Below, one piece after another: positions 35,166-45,143 of a stretch of DNA of 51,777 nt. The DNA is from Pedobacter glucosidilyticus. GTDB lineage: Bacteria > Bacteroidota > Bacteroidia > Sphingobacteriales > Sphingobacteriaceae. Each line of letters begins with the position of its first letter. Position 1 is the first letter of the stretch. The notes under the pieces were generated by a model, which made no database searches, was not told the origin of the DNA, and was given only the letters and a program-made list of their open reading frames with translations. Location: NCBI RefSeq assembly GCF_002483235.1, contig NZ_DLHN01000033.1, positions 1-51,777 of the forward strand. The letters run 5' to 3'. The position numbers were made by a program, and so were the translations under genes.

Positions 35166-37283
35166 ATGAATATAAAAGTATATCCAGGCAAGCCATACCC
35201 ATTAGGAGCAACCTGGGACGGAAAAGGCGTTAATTTTACCTTATATGCTGACCATGCTACTGGTGTAGATCTGTGTCTGTTTAACACTACAAAAGACGAG
35301 ACAGAATCGGTAAAAATCAGGATAAAAGAAAGAACACATCAGATTTGGCATTGTTATGTACCCGATTTAAAACCAGGGCAACTTTATGGCTTTAGAGTTT
35401 ATGGACCTTATGAACCAGCAAATGGACATCGGTTTAATCCACACAAATTATTGATAGACCCTTATGCCAAAGCTATAGCAGGCACTTTACAATGGCACAA
35501 TGCTTTATTTGCTTATCAGGTGGGGCATGAGGATGAAGATTTTTCTTTTAGCGAGGAAGATAGTGCACCTTATATTCCTAAAGCTGTGGTTATTGATTCC
35601 TATTTTGATTGGGAAGATGATACATCACCAAATATCCCTATGCATAAATCTATCATTTACGAAACCCATGTAAAAGGTTTTACCATGCAACATCCGGATA
35701 TACCAGAAGAAATAAAGGGTACTTACCGGGCTTTGGCGCATCCGGCAACAATTGCTTATTTAAAAGATTTGGGTATTACCGCTGTAGAATTAATGCCGGT
35801 TCACCATTTCGTAAGCGATAAATATTTACAAGACCAAGGTTTAAACAATTATTGGGGGTATAGTACTATAGGTTTTTTTGCGCCAGATGTTAGGTATTCA
35901 TCATCAGGAGTATTAGGCGAGCAGGTACGCGAATTTAAAGAAATGGTAAAAGCCCTGCACAAAGCAGGTATAGAGGTGATTTTAGATGTGGTTTATAACC
36001 ATACGGCAGAAGGAAACCATTTAGGACCTACCTTATCTTTTAAAGGGATAGATAATTGTAGCTATTATAGGTTAACAGAAGATCCGAGATTTTACATGGA
36101 TTATACCGGAACTGGCAATACCTTAAATGCCCGATTGCCTAATGTTTTAAGGCTTATTATGGATAGTTTACGCTATTGGATTACCGAAATGCATGTGGAT
36201 GGCTTTAGGTTTGATTTAGCTTCTACACTTGCCAGAGAACTGCATGAGGTACAAAAATTAAGTTCCTTTTTTGATATCATCCACCAAGACCCTATCATTT
36301 CACAAGCTAAATTGATAGCAGAGCCTTGGGATGTTGGCGAAGGTGGTTATCAGGTAGGGAAATTTCCGCCGGGTTGGGCCGAGTGGAATGGTAAGTACCG
36401 CGATTGTATCAGAGATTACTGGATAGGTGCTGATAGTATGTTGGGCGAGTTTGCAGATAGATTTACCGGAAGCTCAGATCTTTATCAGGATGATTACCGT
36501 AAGCCAACAGCCAGTATTAATTTTATAACCGCTCATGATGGTTTTACTTTGCATGATTTGGTTTCTTATAACGAGAAGCATAATGAGGCTAACGGAGAAA
36601 ATAATCAGGATGGCGAGAGCCATAACCGCTCTTGGAATTGTGGCGCAGAAGGAGATACAGATGATGAAGCTATCATCGCCCTAAGAAATCAGCAAAAAAG
36701 AAACTTCTTAACTACGCTATTTCTTTCGCAAGGTGTACCCATGATAGTTGCCGGAGACGAGTTTGGAAGAACCCAACAAGGAAATAACAATGCCTATTGC
36801 CAAGATAATGAGATTTCTTGGCTCAATTGGGAAAAAATGGATCATGAGCTACAGCAGTTTACCGCATCATTGATCAGGTTAAGAAAAGAACATCCTACTT
36901 TCTGCAGACGTAAATGGTTTCAAGGTATGCCAGTAAAAGGGATAGGTTTAGAAGATATTGCCTGGTTTTTGCCAGAAGGTACAGAGATGGATGATGAACA
37001 TTGGCAGCATGATTTTGCCCGCTCTTTGGCAGTTTATTTAAACGGAAAAGGCATCAGATCTTTAAGCGAAGATGGCGAAAAAATTATAGATGATGATTTT
37101 TATGTGATGTTTAATGCCCATCATGATACCATTATTTACCATTTACCGCCCGATAAGTATAGTAAAAAATGGTTAAAGGTTTTGGATACTTCTGAGGCTA
37201 AGTTTGATGAAGAAACAGTACTTCAATCAGAAGATGAAATTCCGGTAAAGGGCAGGTCGGTAGTTTTACTTAAAGCCATATAG
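35166..37283 (+). CDS. glgX: Glycogen debranching enzyme GlgX
   Basis: A 705-residue GH13 (subfamily 11) enzyme that hydrolyses alpha-1,6 branches of glycogen to free maltooligosaccharides. A carbohydrate-binding N-terminal domain (KPYPLGATWDGKGVNFTLYA) is followed by the catalytic barrel: LDVVYNHTAEG, MHVDGFRFDLAS with the nucleophile Asp, LIAEPWDVG with the acid Glu, and FITAHDGFTLHDLVSYN. It is the first gene of the set with treZ (2 bp apart) and treY::malQ, so it probably supplies linear chains to the trehalose pathway. Cytoplasmic; no signal peptide. Confidence 0.9.
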   Translation: MNIKVYPGKPYPLGATWDGKGVNFTLYADHATGVDLCLFNTTKDETESVKIRIKERTHQIWHCYVPDLKPGQLYGFRVYGPYEPANGHRFNPHKLLIDPYAKAIAGTLQWHNALFAYQVGHEDEDFSFSEEDSAPYIPKAVVIDSYFDWEDDTSPNIPMHKSIIYETHVKGFTMQHPDIPEEIKGTYRALAHPATIAYLKDLGITAVELMPVHHFVSDKYLQDQGLNNYWGYSTIGFFAPDVRYSSSGVLGEQVREFKEMVKALHKAGIEVILDVVYNHTAEGNHLGPTLSFKGIDNCSYYRLTEDPRFYMDYTGTGNTLNARLPNVLRLIMDSLRYWITEMHVDGFRFDLASTLARELHEVQKLSSFFDIIHQDPIISQAKLIAEPWDVGEGGYQVGKFPPGWAEWNGKYRDCIRDYWIGADSMLGEFADRFTGSSDLYQDDYRKPTASINFITAHDGFTLHDLVSYNEKHNEANGENNQDGESHNRSWNCGAEGDTDDEAIIALRNQQKRNFLTTLFLSQGVPMIVAGDEFGRTQQGNNNAYCQDNEISWLNWEKMDHELQQFTASLIRLRKEHPTFCRRKWFQGMPVKGIGLEDIAWFLPEGTEMDDEHWQHDFARSLAVYLNGKGIRSLSEDGEKIIDDDFYVMFNAHHDTIIYHLPPDKYSKKWLKVLDTSEAKFDEETVLQSEDEIPVKGRSVVLLKAI

Positions 37284-37285
37284 GT

Positions 37286-39085
37286 ATGACGAAAGCTTGC
37301 AGAAAAATAGGCGTAAACTATTGCCACGGTACTACAAACATTAATTTATGGTGCCCCAATGCAAACAAAGTATCGGTTCTAAAACCTAAGGATGAAACCA
37401 TTATCCATTTAGAAAAGACCGATTTTGGTTATTGGCAAAAAACAACAGATTTACTACAGCCAGAAGACGAATATTTTATACTGCTTGATGATAAAACTTT
37501 GCCAGATCCTACAGCTTTGCAGCAGCCTGATGTTCATCAAGCCTCAAAAGTAGCCAATTTACATGCTTTTGAATGGACAGATGAGCATTGGCAAATTCCA
37601 GCCATGCAAGATGTAATCATTTATGAGTTGCATGTTGGAACTTTTACACCAGAAGGAACTTTTGAAGCTATCATCCAAAAGCTAGATTATTTGCTTGATT
37701 TGGGTATCAATGCCATAGAATTGATGCCTGTTGCCCAATTCCCTGGAAATAGAAATTGGGGTTATGATGGCGTCTTTCCTTTTGCCGTTCAAGATAGTTA
37801 TGGTGCTTATACAGGTTTACAAGAGTTGGTAAACGCCTGTCATGAAAAAGGTGTTGCCGTTATTTTAGATGTAGTATACAACCATTTAGGTCCGGAAGGG
37901 AATTATTTAAATGATTTTGGACCGTTTTTTACCGATAAATATCAAACGCCTTGGGGTAAAGCCATCAATTTTGATGATGCTCATTGCAATGCTGTACGTA
38001 CCTTTTATATCGAAAATGTATTGCTATGGCTAAGAGATTTTCATATAGACGGCTTACGTTTAGATGCCGTACATGCCATTAAAGATTTTAGCGCTAAGCA
38101 TATTCTGGCAGAAATTAAGGAGCATGTAGATGCCTTTAATCAGGAACATCAAAAAACACATTTCTTAATTGCCGAGTGTGATTTAAACGATAGGCGATAT
38201 TTAGAGCCTCTTAGCCAAAATGGTTTTGCGATGGATGCCCAATGGATAGATGAGTTTCATCATGCTTTAAGAGTAAGTGCTGGAGGCGATAAAAAAGGTT
38301 ATTATGAAGATTTTAACGGTATATCGTCTTTAGCCAAAGCCTATCAAGATGCTTTTGTTTTTGATGGCTTATACTCGCCACATCGTAAAAAGAAATTTGG
38401 TAGTAGTGCAGCTGGTTTAGTAGGAGAGCGCTTTGTGGTTTTCTCTCAAAACCATGATCAAGTGGGTAACCGTATGTTGGGAGAGCGTAGTAGCCAGCTT
38501 TTTAGTTTCGAGATGCAAAAACTCCTGGCTGCCGCAGTTTTTATTTCGCCTTATATCCCGATGCTGTTTATGGGCGAAGAATGGTCGGCAAGTTCTCCAT
38601 TTCAATATTTTATCAGTCATACAGACGAAGAGCTGATAAAAGCTGTACAGGAAGGTAGAAAGAAAGAATTTGCAGCATTTGTAAGCGAACAAGAAGTACC
38701 AGACCCGCAAGCTATCTCTACTTTTGAGGCTTCTAAACTCCCTTGGAGCGAACTTGATTTACAACAGCATAAAACTATGTTTGCCTATTATAAAGCCCTC
38801 ATCCAGCTTCGTAAAACACACCCAATATTTAAACACGCTCAAAGAATGGGTTTAAAAGCTTACGCAGATGAAACGCAGCAAATGCTTTACCTCAGCAGAA
38901 ACGGTGAAGATCTAAAGGTTTTATGTATCCTCAATTTTTCAGATAAGCAGCAAAGTATTCCAGATTCAGAAATTCAGGCTTATGAATTGATTTTTGATTC
39001 TGCCGACGAAAAATGGGCTGGTCATCCAGTTGGGGAGGGCAAAATCGGCCCTAATGCTATTAAAATCTATCAATACAAGTCATAA
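37286..39085 (+). CDS. treZ: Maltooligosyltrehalose trehalohydrolase TreZ
   Basis: A 599-residue GH13 enzyme that releases trehalose from maltooligosyltrehalose. An N-terminal beta domain (INLWCPNANKVSVLKP) precedes the barrel, which has YELHVGTFTPEGTF, GVFPFAVQDSYGAY, ILDVVYNHLGPEGN, GLRLDAVHAI with the nucleophile Asp, LIAECDLND with the acid Glu, and FSQNHDQVGNRMLGER. The length matches the family. It sits between glgX and treY::malQ, 8 bp before the latter, in the usual order for trehalose synthesis from glycogen. Confidence 0.9.
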   Translation: MTKACRKIGVNYCHGTTNINLWCPNANKVSVLKPKDETIIHLEKTDFGYWQKTTDLLQPEDEYFILLDDKTLPDPTALQQPDVHQASKVANLHAFEWTDEHWQIPAMQDVIIYELHVGTFTPEGTFEAIIQKLDYLLDLGINAIELMPVAQFPGNRNWGYDGVFPFAVQDSYGAYTGLQELVNACHEKGVAVILDVVYNHLGPEGNYLNDFGPFFTDKYQTPWGKAINFDDAHCNAVRTFYIENVLLWLRDFHIDGLRLDAVHAIKDFSAKHILAEIKEHVDAFNQEHQKTHFLIAECDLNDRRYLEPLSQNGFAMDAQWIDEFHHALRVSAGGDKKGYYEDFNGISSLAKAYQDAFVFDGLYSPHRKKKFGSSAAGLVGERFVVFSQNHDQVGNRMLGERSSQLFSFEMQKLLAAAVFISPYIPMLFMGEEWSASSPFQYFISHTDEELIKAVQEGRKKEFAAFVSEQEVPDPQAISTFEASKLPWSELDLQQHKTMFAYYKALIQLRKTHPIFKHAQRMGLKAYADETQQMLYLSRNGEDLKVLCILNFSDKQQSIPDSEIQAYELIFDSADEKWAGHPVGEGKIGPNAIKIYQYKS

Positions 39086-39093
39086 AAAACGCA

Positions 39094-42000
39094 ATGCTAC
39101 CTATGAAATATCCTGCTCAAACTTATCGTCTACAGTTTAACCATCAATTTACCTTTCAACAGCTTAAAGAAGTGTTAAGCTATTTTAAAAGGATGGGGGT
39201 TGATACGTTGTATGCTTCACCTATTTTTAAAGCCGTTAAAGAAAGCGTACATGGTTATGACGTGGTAAATCCACATCAGATAAATCCAGAAATAGGCTCT
39301 TTATCAGAATTAAAGATTATCCAAAACTTCTTGAAAAAGAACCAGATGATGTGGTTGCAAGATATTGTACCCAATCACATGGCTTTTCATCCGGATAATG
39401 AGTGGCTGATGGACGTTTTAGAGAAAGGAAGCAAATCTAGGTTTAGAAGTTTTTTTGATACTCCTTTTAGCTCTAATTTCTTTAACGGAAAACTAATGGT
39501 ACCTTTTTTAGGCAGGTCGTTGCAAGAAGTTATCAAGAAACAAGAGCTGCAGTTAATTTATAAAATGGGTAGGTTTTATTTTCAATATTTTGATGCCTGT
39601 TACCCACTTAATTTAGCCTCTTATAAAAGTTTAATCAAATATGTAAAGCTAGATAAACTGCTGCAACAACTAGAAGATTTAGAGGACATTAAAAATAAAG
39701 AAGCCTTTGCAAAAGCTTGGGAAATTTTTATTCAGGAAAGTCATAAAAAACTAAAGGATAAGAAGATACAGATTTTACTAAATCAAACGCTTCAAGATAT
39801 TAACCAATCGCAAACGTTATTAAAAGCCATTGTTAACAAACAATATTATGAGCTTTGTTATTGGCAAGATACTAGCGAGCGTATCAATTACAGGCGTTTT
39901 TTTACTGTAAATGGTTTGCTTTGTTTAAACATTCAGGATGAGGTGGTTTTTAAGTATTATCATCAATTCATCAAAAACCTTTTAGACCAGGATCTTATCC
40001 AAGCTTTACGTTTAGACCATATTGACGGTTTATATAACCCCACAAAATACCTGCAACAGCTTCAAAAGCTTGTTGGTGATCAATATATTGTAGCAGAGAA
40101 AATCCTTGAAAAAGGTGAAGAATTACCGCTAGAGTGGCAAATAGCAGGAACTAGCGGTTATGATTTTTTAGGTTTGGTGAATAACTTGCTGACTTACAGC
40201 CCGGCAGAGGAAACATTTAATGCTTTGTATCAAGAAATCATCCCTCAGGAAAAAAGTTTTGAAGAACAGGTGCATGAGAAAAAAGTTGATTTCCTATTCC
40301 AGAATATGCAGGGCGAGTTATATAACCTTTGCAAATACTTCCATACTTTAAAATTAGAAACAGATGCTAGTGCCGAAGACATCAAACAAGCCATCGCTTG
40401 GTTTTTGGTTTATGTGCCTGTGTATAGGTTTTATGGGGATAGTTTTCCATTAGCAAAAGAAGAGTTTGAAAGTTTAAAAAGCATTTTCATCAGGCTTAAA
40501 GCCGATAAGCCTGAATACCTTTTAGGGTTTAATAGTTTAGAGGATGTGATTTTAAATAGACCACAGCAGCAGGAAGATAAGCAAATAAGAAGCACCGCGA
40601 GTTTATTTTACAAGCGTTTGATGCAGTTTAGCGGGCCGTTAATGGCCAAAGGCGTTGAAGATACTTTGATGTATACCAATTTTAGGTTTATTGGGCATAA
40701 TGAGGTCGGCGATCATCCCGAATGTTTTGGCATTTCTACCGCTTATTTTCATGAATGGATGCAAAAGCGACAAGCGCTGATGCCTTTAACCTTAAATACC
40801 ACTTCTACCCATGATACCAAAAGGGGCGAAGATGCCCGGGCAAGGCTAAACGTTTTAACGCATTTACCCAATTTATGGGTAGAAAAAGTTAGGCACTGGC
40901 GTAAAATGAATCAGAATTTGGTACGTAGGTTTAAAATTGAGCCTCAAGATGAGTATTTTATTTACCAAAATTTGGTGGGTAATTTCCCGATGCCAGATCA
41001 TATTTCAGACGATTTCTTACCACGTTTTGAAGCCTATTTAGTAAAAGCTTTAAGAGAAGGCAAAATACAATCAGACTGGAATAAACCTAACGAAAGCTAT
41101 GAAAACTGTGTAAAGCAATTTGTAGCTGCGCTACTAAATTCAGAGCATCCGTTCATGGCAAGTTTTCAAGAATTTCATCAAAAAATAGCTGCTTATGGGG
41201 TTTATAATGCTTTGGTGCAATTGTTATTAAAATTTACTTGCCCCGGTGTGCCCGATGTTTACCAAGGTACAGAGCTTTGGGATTTTACTTTTGTAGACCC
41301 AGATAACAGACAACAGATAGATTACAAGCTTAGAAACCAATATTTAGATGAGGTGCAAGATCTTAAACCCCATCAAATCAAAGATTTATTAAATCACCCT
41401 ACTGATGCTAAAATCAAGTTTTGGCTAACACATTTGCTCATCCATCAGCGTAAGCAAAATAAAGAATTTTATGCCCATGCAGCCTACCAACCTGTAAGTA
41501 TAGAAGGAAAGTTTAAAGAGCATTTAATTGCTTTTAAAAGGGTATTTAATGAGCAGGAAGTTTTGGTTGTTGCGGTATTGCATCCGGCATTGTTGTGCGA
41601 AAAATATCAGTGTAAAATAGAAGATATAGATTGGGGCGATACAAAATTGCTAAACGCCCAAAACAAGCCTTGGCGAAATTTAATAACCAAAGAAACTACG
41701 GAAGCTGTTTATATTAAAGATATTTTAAGCTATTTACCTTTTGCCATTTTAGAAAGCAAAAAGGAAGATAAGCGTTCTGCTGGGATACTTTTACATATCA
41801 GTTCTTTACCTTCTGCCTATGGTATTGGCGATTTAGGCCAGCAAGCCTATCAGTTTATAGATTTTTTAAAACAGGCCAAACAGCGCTATTGGCAAATATT
41901 ACCACTAACGCCTTTGGCAGTTTCAGAAGCTTTTTCACCCTATAGCAGTTGGAGCAGTATGGCAGGCAATAATTTGTTTATAGCTTTAGAACCACTGGTA

Positions 42001-43251
42001 CAACAGGGTTATTTGCAACAAAAGGATGTAGATAGGGCTGCTATACATCCAGAAAACCGGGTAGATTATCCTCAAGTAGAAAAAAGCAAAAAGTTGTTAT
42101 TAAAAAAAGCTTGGCAACAGGCTAAACAGCAATTACCGCCTGCTTTTCAGCAATTTTGCCAGCAAGAAAGCTATTGGTTAAATGATTATGCGCTTTTTAT
42201 GGCTTTACATCAGCAATATAAAAAGCCTTGGTACCAATGGCCTAGTGCTGTAAAAAAGCGTGAATTAAAGGCTTTAACAGCAGAAACTGAAAAGCACCAA
42301 GAAGCAATTACAGAAATTAAATGGCAACAATACTTGTTTGATTTGCAATGGCAACAGTTAAAAGCTTATGCCAAACAAAATGATGTGGAAATTATTGGTG
42401 ATTTGCCTTTTTATGTCAACCATCAATCGGCAGATGTATGGGCGCAACAAGATATTTTCGCTTTGGATGAAGAGGGTAAAATCCAAGGTATTGCAGGTGT
42501 ACCGCCCGATTATTTTAATGAATATGGTCAGCTTTGGGGCATGCCCGTTTTTAGGTGGGATGTTTTAAAAAAGCAAAATTATGATTGGTGGTTAAAACGC
42601 TTGCAAAAGAATATCCAATGGTTTGATGTTTTGCGACTAGACCACTTTAGGGCTTTTTATGATTATTGGGAAGTGCCAGCAGGTGCGCAAACAGCTAAAG
42701 ATGGGACTTGGAAGGAGGGACCGGGAGCTGATTTTTTTGATTTTATTTTAAAACACTTTCCAGAAAAACCTTTTATAGCCGAGGATTTGGGCGATGTTAA
42801 TCAAGGTGTTTTTCAACTAAGAGACCAATTTGAACTAGCTGGAATGAAAGTTTTACAGTTTTCTTTTGGGGATGATATGCCGCAATCTTTGCATACACCG
42901 CATCATCATCAAGAAAATTTCTTTGTTTATACAGGTACACATGATAATAATACCTTGTTAGGCTGGTATAAAGAAGCCGGAAATCCTATCAAAGCTAACC
43001 TAAATTTGTATTGCAATAAGAAAATAAGCCAGCAAAATGTAGCCGAAGAAATCATCCGTATGGCCTATGCCTCGGTTTGTAAAACGGCTATCATCCCTTT
43101 ACAGGATATTTTAAATTTAGATAAACAAAGTAGGATGAATCTGCCTGGTATTACAGAACAAAATTGGTCTTTTAAGCTCGTGGGCGATGAATTAAAGCCT
43201 CAAATAGCAGCTAAGCTAGCTGTGCTGACTAAAATATTTCATCGCAGCTAG
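39094..43251 (+). CDS. treY: Fusion of maltooligosyltrehalose synthase (TreY) and 4-alpha-glucanotransferase (MalQ)
   Basis: A 1385-residue fusion. Residues ~1-885 are TreY, which turns the reducing end of maltooligosaccharides into trehalose: QTYRLQFNHQFTFQQLKE, TLYASPIF, GYDVVNPHQINPE, QDIVPNHMA, ALRLDHIDGL, and LNTTSTHDTKRGEDARARL. From about residue 892 a complete MalQ (GH77) follows: AGILLHISSLPSAYGIGDLG, YSSWSSMAGN, IIGDLPFYV, VLRLDHFRAFYDYW with the nucleophile Asp, IAEDLGDV, and YTGTHDNNT. MalQ re-lengthens chains too short for TreY, so joining them makes metabolic sense. A possible later start is the Met at 39103. One continuous frame with no stop. Confidence 0.9.
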   Translation: MLPMKYPAQTYRLQFNHQFTFQQLKEVLSYFKRMGVDTLYASPIFKAVKESVHGYDVVNPHQINPEIGSLSELKIIQNFLKKNQMMWLQDIVPNHMAFHPDNEWLMDVLEKGSKSRFRSFFDTPFSSNFFNGKLMVPFLGRSLQEVIKKQELQLIYKMGRFYFQYFDACYPLNLASYKSLIKYVKLDKLLQQLEDLEDIKNKEAFAKAWEIFIQESHKKLKDKKIQILLNQTLQDINQSQTLLKAIVNKQYYELCYWQDTSERINYRRFFTVNGLLCLNIQDEVVFKYYHQFIKNLLDQDLIQALRLDHIDGLYNPTKYLQQLQKLVGDQYIVAEKILEKGEELPLEWQIAGTSGYDFLGLVNNLLTYSPAEETFNALYQEIIPQEKSFEEQVHEKKVDFLFQNMQGELYNLCKYFHTLKLETDASAEDIKQAIAWFLVYVPVYRFYGDSFPLAKEEFESLKSIFIRLKADKPEYLLGFNSLEDVILNRPQQQEDKQIRSTASLFYKRLMQFSGPLMAKGVEDTLMYTNFRFIGHNEVGDHPECFGISTAYFHEWMQKRQALMPLTLNTTSTHDTKRGEDARARLNVLTHLPNLWVEKVRHWRKMNQNLVRRFKIEPQDEYFIYQNLVGNFPMPDHISDDFLPRFEAYLVKALREGKIQSDWNKPNESYENCVKQFVAALLNSEHPFMASFQEFHQKIAAYGVYNALVQLLLKFTCPGVPDVYQGTELWDFTFVDPDNRQQIDYKLRNQYLDEVQDLKPHQIKDLLNHPTDAKIKFWLTHLLIHQRKQNKEFYAHAAYQPVSIEGKFKEHLIAFKRVFNEQEVLVVAVLHPALLCEKYQCKIEDIDWGDTKLLNAQNKPWRNLITKETTEAVYIKDILSYLPFAILESKKEDKRSAGILLHISSLPSAYGIGDLGQQAYQFIDFLKQAKQRYWQILPLTPLAVSEAFSPYSSWSSMAGNNLFIALEPLVQQGYLQQKDVDRAAIHPENRVDYPQVEKSKKLLLKKAWQQAKQQLPPAFQQFCQQESYWLNDYALFMALHQQYKKPWYQWPSAVKKRELKALTAETEKHQEAITEIKWQQYLFDLQWQQLKAYAKQNDVEIIGDLPFYVNHQSADVWAQQDIFALDEEGKIQGIAGVPPDYFNEYGQLWGMPVFRWDVLKKQNYDWWLKRLQKNIQWFDVLRLDHFRAFYDYWEVPAGAQTAKDGTWKEGPGADFFDFILKHFPEKPFIAEDLGDVNQGVFQLRDQFELAGMKVLQFSFGDDMPQSLHTPHHHQENFFVYTGTHDNNTLLGWYKEAGNPIKANLNLYCNKKISQQNVAEEIIRMAYASVCKTAIIPLQDILNLDKQSRMNLPGITEQNWSFKLVGDELKPQIAAKLAVLTKIFHRS

Positions 43252-43308
43252 TCGTCTGATTATATTTAATTGTCTTTTTCTTTAAATTTGATGTAGATTA
43301 AAGCCTAT

Positions 43309-44190
43309 ATGAATATTAAAGATATCACAGCTAAAGAAAGAAGTACCACAAACGAGCTCCTCGTTATTTTTATTAAACTTGTTGTTTATGCTACTTTGGT
43401 ATATTTTAATATCAACCAGCCAGAAATTTATGCTAAAGTGCCTATTATTGGTAAAGTAGCTTATTCTTTACTGATTGTTACGGGGGCAAGTTTCTCTATT
43501 TCGGTAGTGCGTTTAATCATCATTTATTGGTATGTACGTAAAAATAACCTCAAGGCTAATATCAAAGACAATTTTATCTTGGGTATTAACCGCATTGTTT
43601 CGGTTTTAAATACGGTTTTCCTCATCATAGCCATTATGGTATTTATGGGGATAGACCCTATCAAGTTTCTAACCAGCATAACCATTGTTGCAGCAGCTAT
43701 AGCTTTGATATTTAAGGAGTACGTAACCAATATGATTAACGGCTTAATCATCATGTTTTCAGACCGTTTGTCTTTAGGAGATCATATCAAAGTATTAGAC
43801 CAAGAAGGGAAGATTTTAGATATTACCTTAATCAATATCATCATCCAGAATGAAGATAACGATATGGTGCTGATACCTAACTCGGTTATTTTTACTTCTT
43901 TAATTGTTAACCAGTCGAAACAAAATATTAAAAAACTTACGGTAGAGTTTGAACTGGATGTTCACTTAAACCAGACACCAGCAAGTTTAGAAGCATATCT
44001 AGAAAGTGTCATCAAACCTTATGAAGATTATACCATGAAAGATGGCTTCTCTGTTAAAACCCTAGAAATTAAGAAAGATTATACCAAATTTAAAGTACAA
44101 GTATTACTCAATTATCACGACAGGGCTAAAGAAAAAGAAATCAGAAGAAAGTTGAATACGGCGGTGTTGGAGCTGAGAGGGGGAGTTTAG
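43309..44190 (+). CDS. MscS-family mechanosensitive channel
   Basis: A 293-residue membrane protein of the MscS family. Hydrophobic segments lie near residues 20-40, 45-70 and 95-115, and a pore-like helix follows (FLTSITIVAAAIALIFKEYV, near 120-140). The cytoplasmic beta domain begins NMINGLIIMFSDRLSLGDHI. It lies 57 bp behind treY::malQ in the same direction. Release of solutes on osmotic downshock would complement trehalose synthesis on upshock. Whether it is cotranscribed is not certain. Confidence 0.85.
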   Translation: MNIKDITAKERSTTNELLVIFIKLVVYATLVYFNINQPEIYAKVPIIGKVAYSLLIVTGASFSISVVRLIIIYWYVRKNNLKANIKDNFILGINRIVSVLNTVFLIIAIMVFMGIDPIKFLTSITIVAAAIALIFKEYVTNMINGLIIMFSDRLSLGDHIKVLDQEGKILDITLINIIIQNEDNDMVLIPNSVIFTSLIVNQSKQNIKKLTVEFELDVHLNQTPASLEAYLESVIKPYEDYTMKDGFSVKTLEIKKDYTKFKVQVLLNYHDRAKEKEIRRKLNTAVLELRGGV

Positions 44191-44275
44191 TTGGTTAGTT
44201 TGTAGTTGGTTAGTTTGTTAGACTCGATAGCTATCAGGGGGTTAGTGTCATTAGTTCATTAGTGTCATTAGTTTA
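44189..44275. repeat. Two short tandem duplications in a gene-free stretch
   Basis: AGTTGGTTAGTTTGT is repeated exactly at 44189-44203 and 44204-44218, and includes the mscS stop codon. TTAGTGTCATTAGTTCA (44242-44258) is followed by a near-identical 17-mer (44259-44275). The rest of 44191-44511 shows no gene. Confidence 0.6.
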
Positions 44276-44511
44276 TTAGGGTTGTTTGTAATTAGTTGTT
44301 GGTTTTGAGTTTTCTGTTTTGAATTTTTATGTTGCAAGAAATTGGAGAATTGGTAATATCCATAAACTCATAAATAAATGCACAACTAAATTCACAGGAC
44401 TTGAATACGAAGCAAATTATTAGTAGACAAAGAAGCCAGCTCATAATAGACGTAATTGTTTGGACGTGAGAATTTACATCAATTTTTTCAGGCATAAGCC
44501 AACACAACAAA

Positions 44512-45060
44512 ATGACTATGAAATTTTTAATATTTATAACATTATGGTTTTGTTTCAACAATGTTAAAGCAGAACAATACTATCAAGGTGAAAAAATAGG
44601 AGCTACAATTTCACAAGTAGAGTCACCTATAGAGGTTTTGCCTGTTAGTTTATTAAATTTTACATCAGAACGTAATTTAGAAACTGTTACCATAAAATGG
44701 TCAACGATAAGTGAGGCAAATAATAGCCATTTTATTATACAGGCTTCGGAAGACGGTGTAGTTTGGTATGATCTAGGAGAAGTAGCTAGTAGCGCTATTA
44801 ATGCTAATTCTAATGAGCTTATAAATTATAGTTTTAGTATACCTATAAACGATATTTTTAAAGAAAGCATAGCTTTATTGTTTTTTTTAGGATTAAGTTT
44901 TCGGAAGAACTTAAAGTTTTCGTTAATTATACTCGGTATTTTTCTTTTGGCAGCGTGTAATGATGAGGATGAAATATCTAAAAAAAATGTTTTTGTCAGA
45001 CTAGTTCAGGTAGATTACGATGGTCGGCAAAATATTTCAACCGCTATTGTTGTCCCATAA
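44512..45060 (+). CDS. Secreted fibronectin-III-like domain with a hydrophobic insertion
   Basis: A 182-residue protein. The signal peptide ends NNVKAEQ; the start may be Met3 at 44518. Residues ~40-110 resemble the domain that precedes type IX secretion sorting tails: LPVSLLNFTSERN, IKWSTISEANNSHFIIQAS and INYSFSI. The usual continuation, YYRLKQVDFDG, appears only after ~45 residues (as VFVRLVQVDYDGRQNISTAI). Those intervening residues contain two hydrophobic stretches (SIALLFFLGLSF; FSLIILGIFLLAAC) ending in a lipobox-like LAAC. The sequence ends IVVP with no sorting tail. The insertion is unusual. Function unknown. Confidence 0.6.
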   Translation: MTMKFLIFITLWFCFNNVKAEQYYQGEKIGATISQVESPIEVLPVSLLNFTSERNLETVTIKWSTISEANNSHFIIQASEDGVVWYDLGEVASSAINANSNELINYSFSIPINDIFKESIALLFFLGLSFRKNLKFSLIILGIFLLAACNDEDEISKKNVFVRLVQVDYDGRQNISTAIVVP

Positions 45061-45143
45061 TCTATTATACATAATTATTTTGCTTGCCTAAATATTTAAA
45101 ACAGGTATAAATAGTTTTAAATGATAAGCGTTTTTATTTCTGC

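Noticed and set aside
44292..44561. 89-codon minus-strand frame
   Set aside because: Lies in a gene-free stretch and overlaps the start of a better-supported gene.
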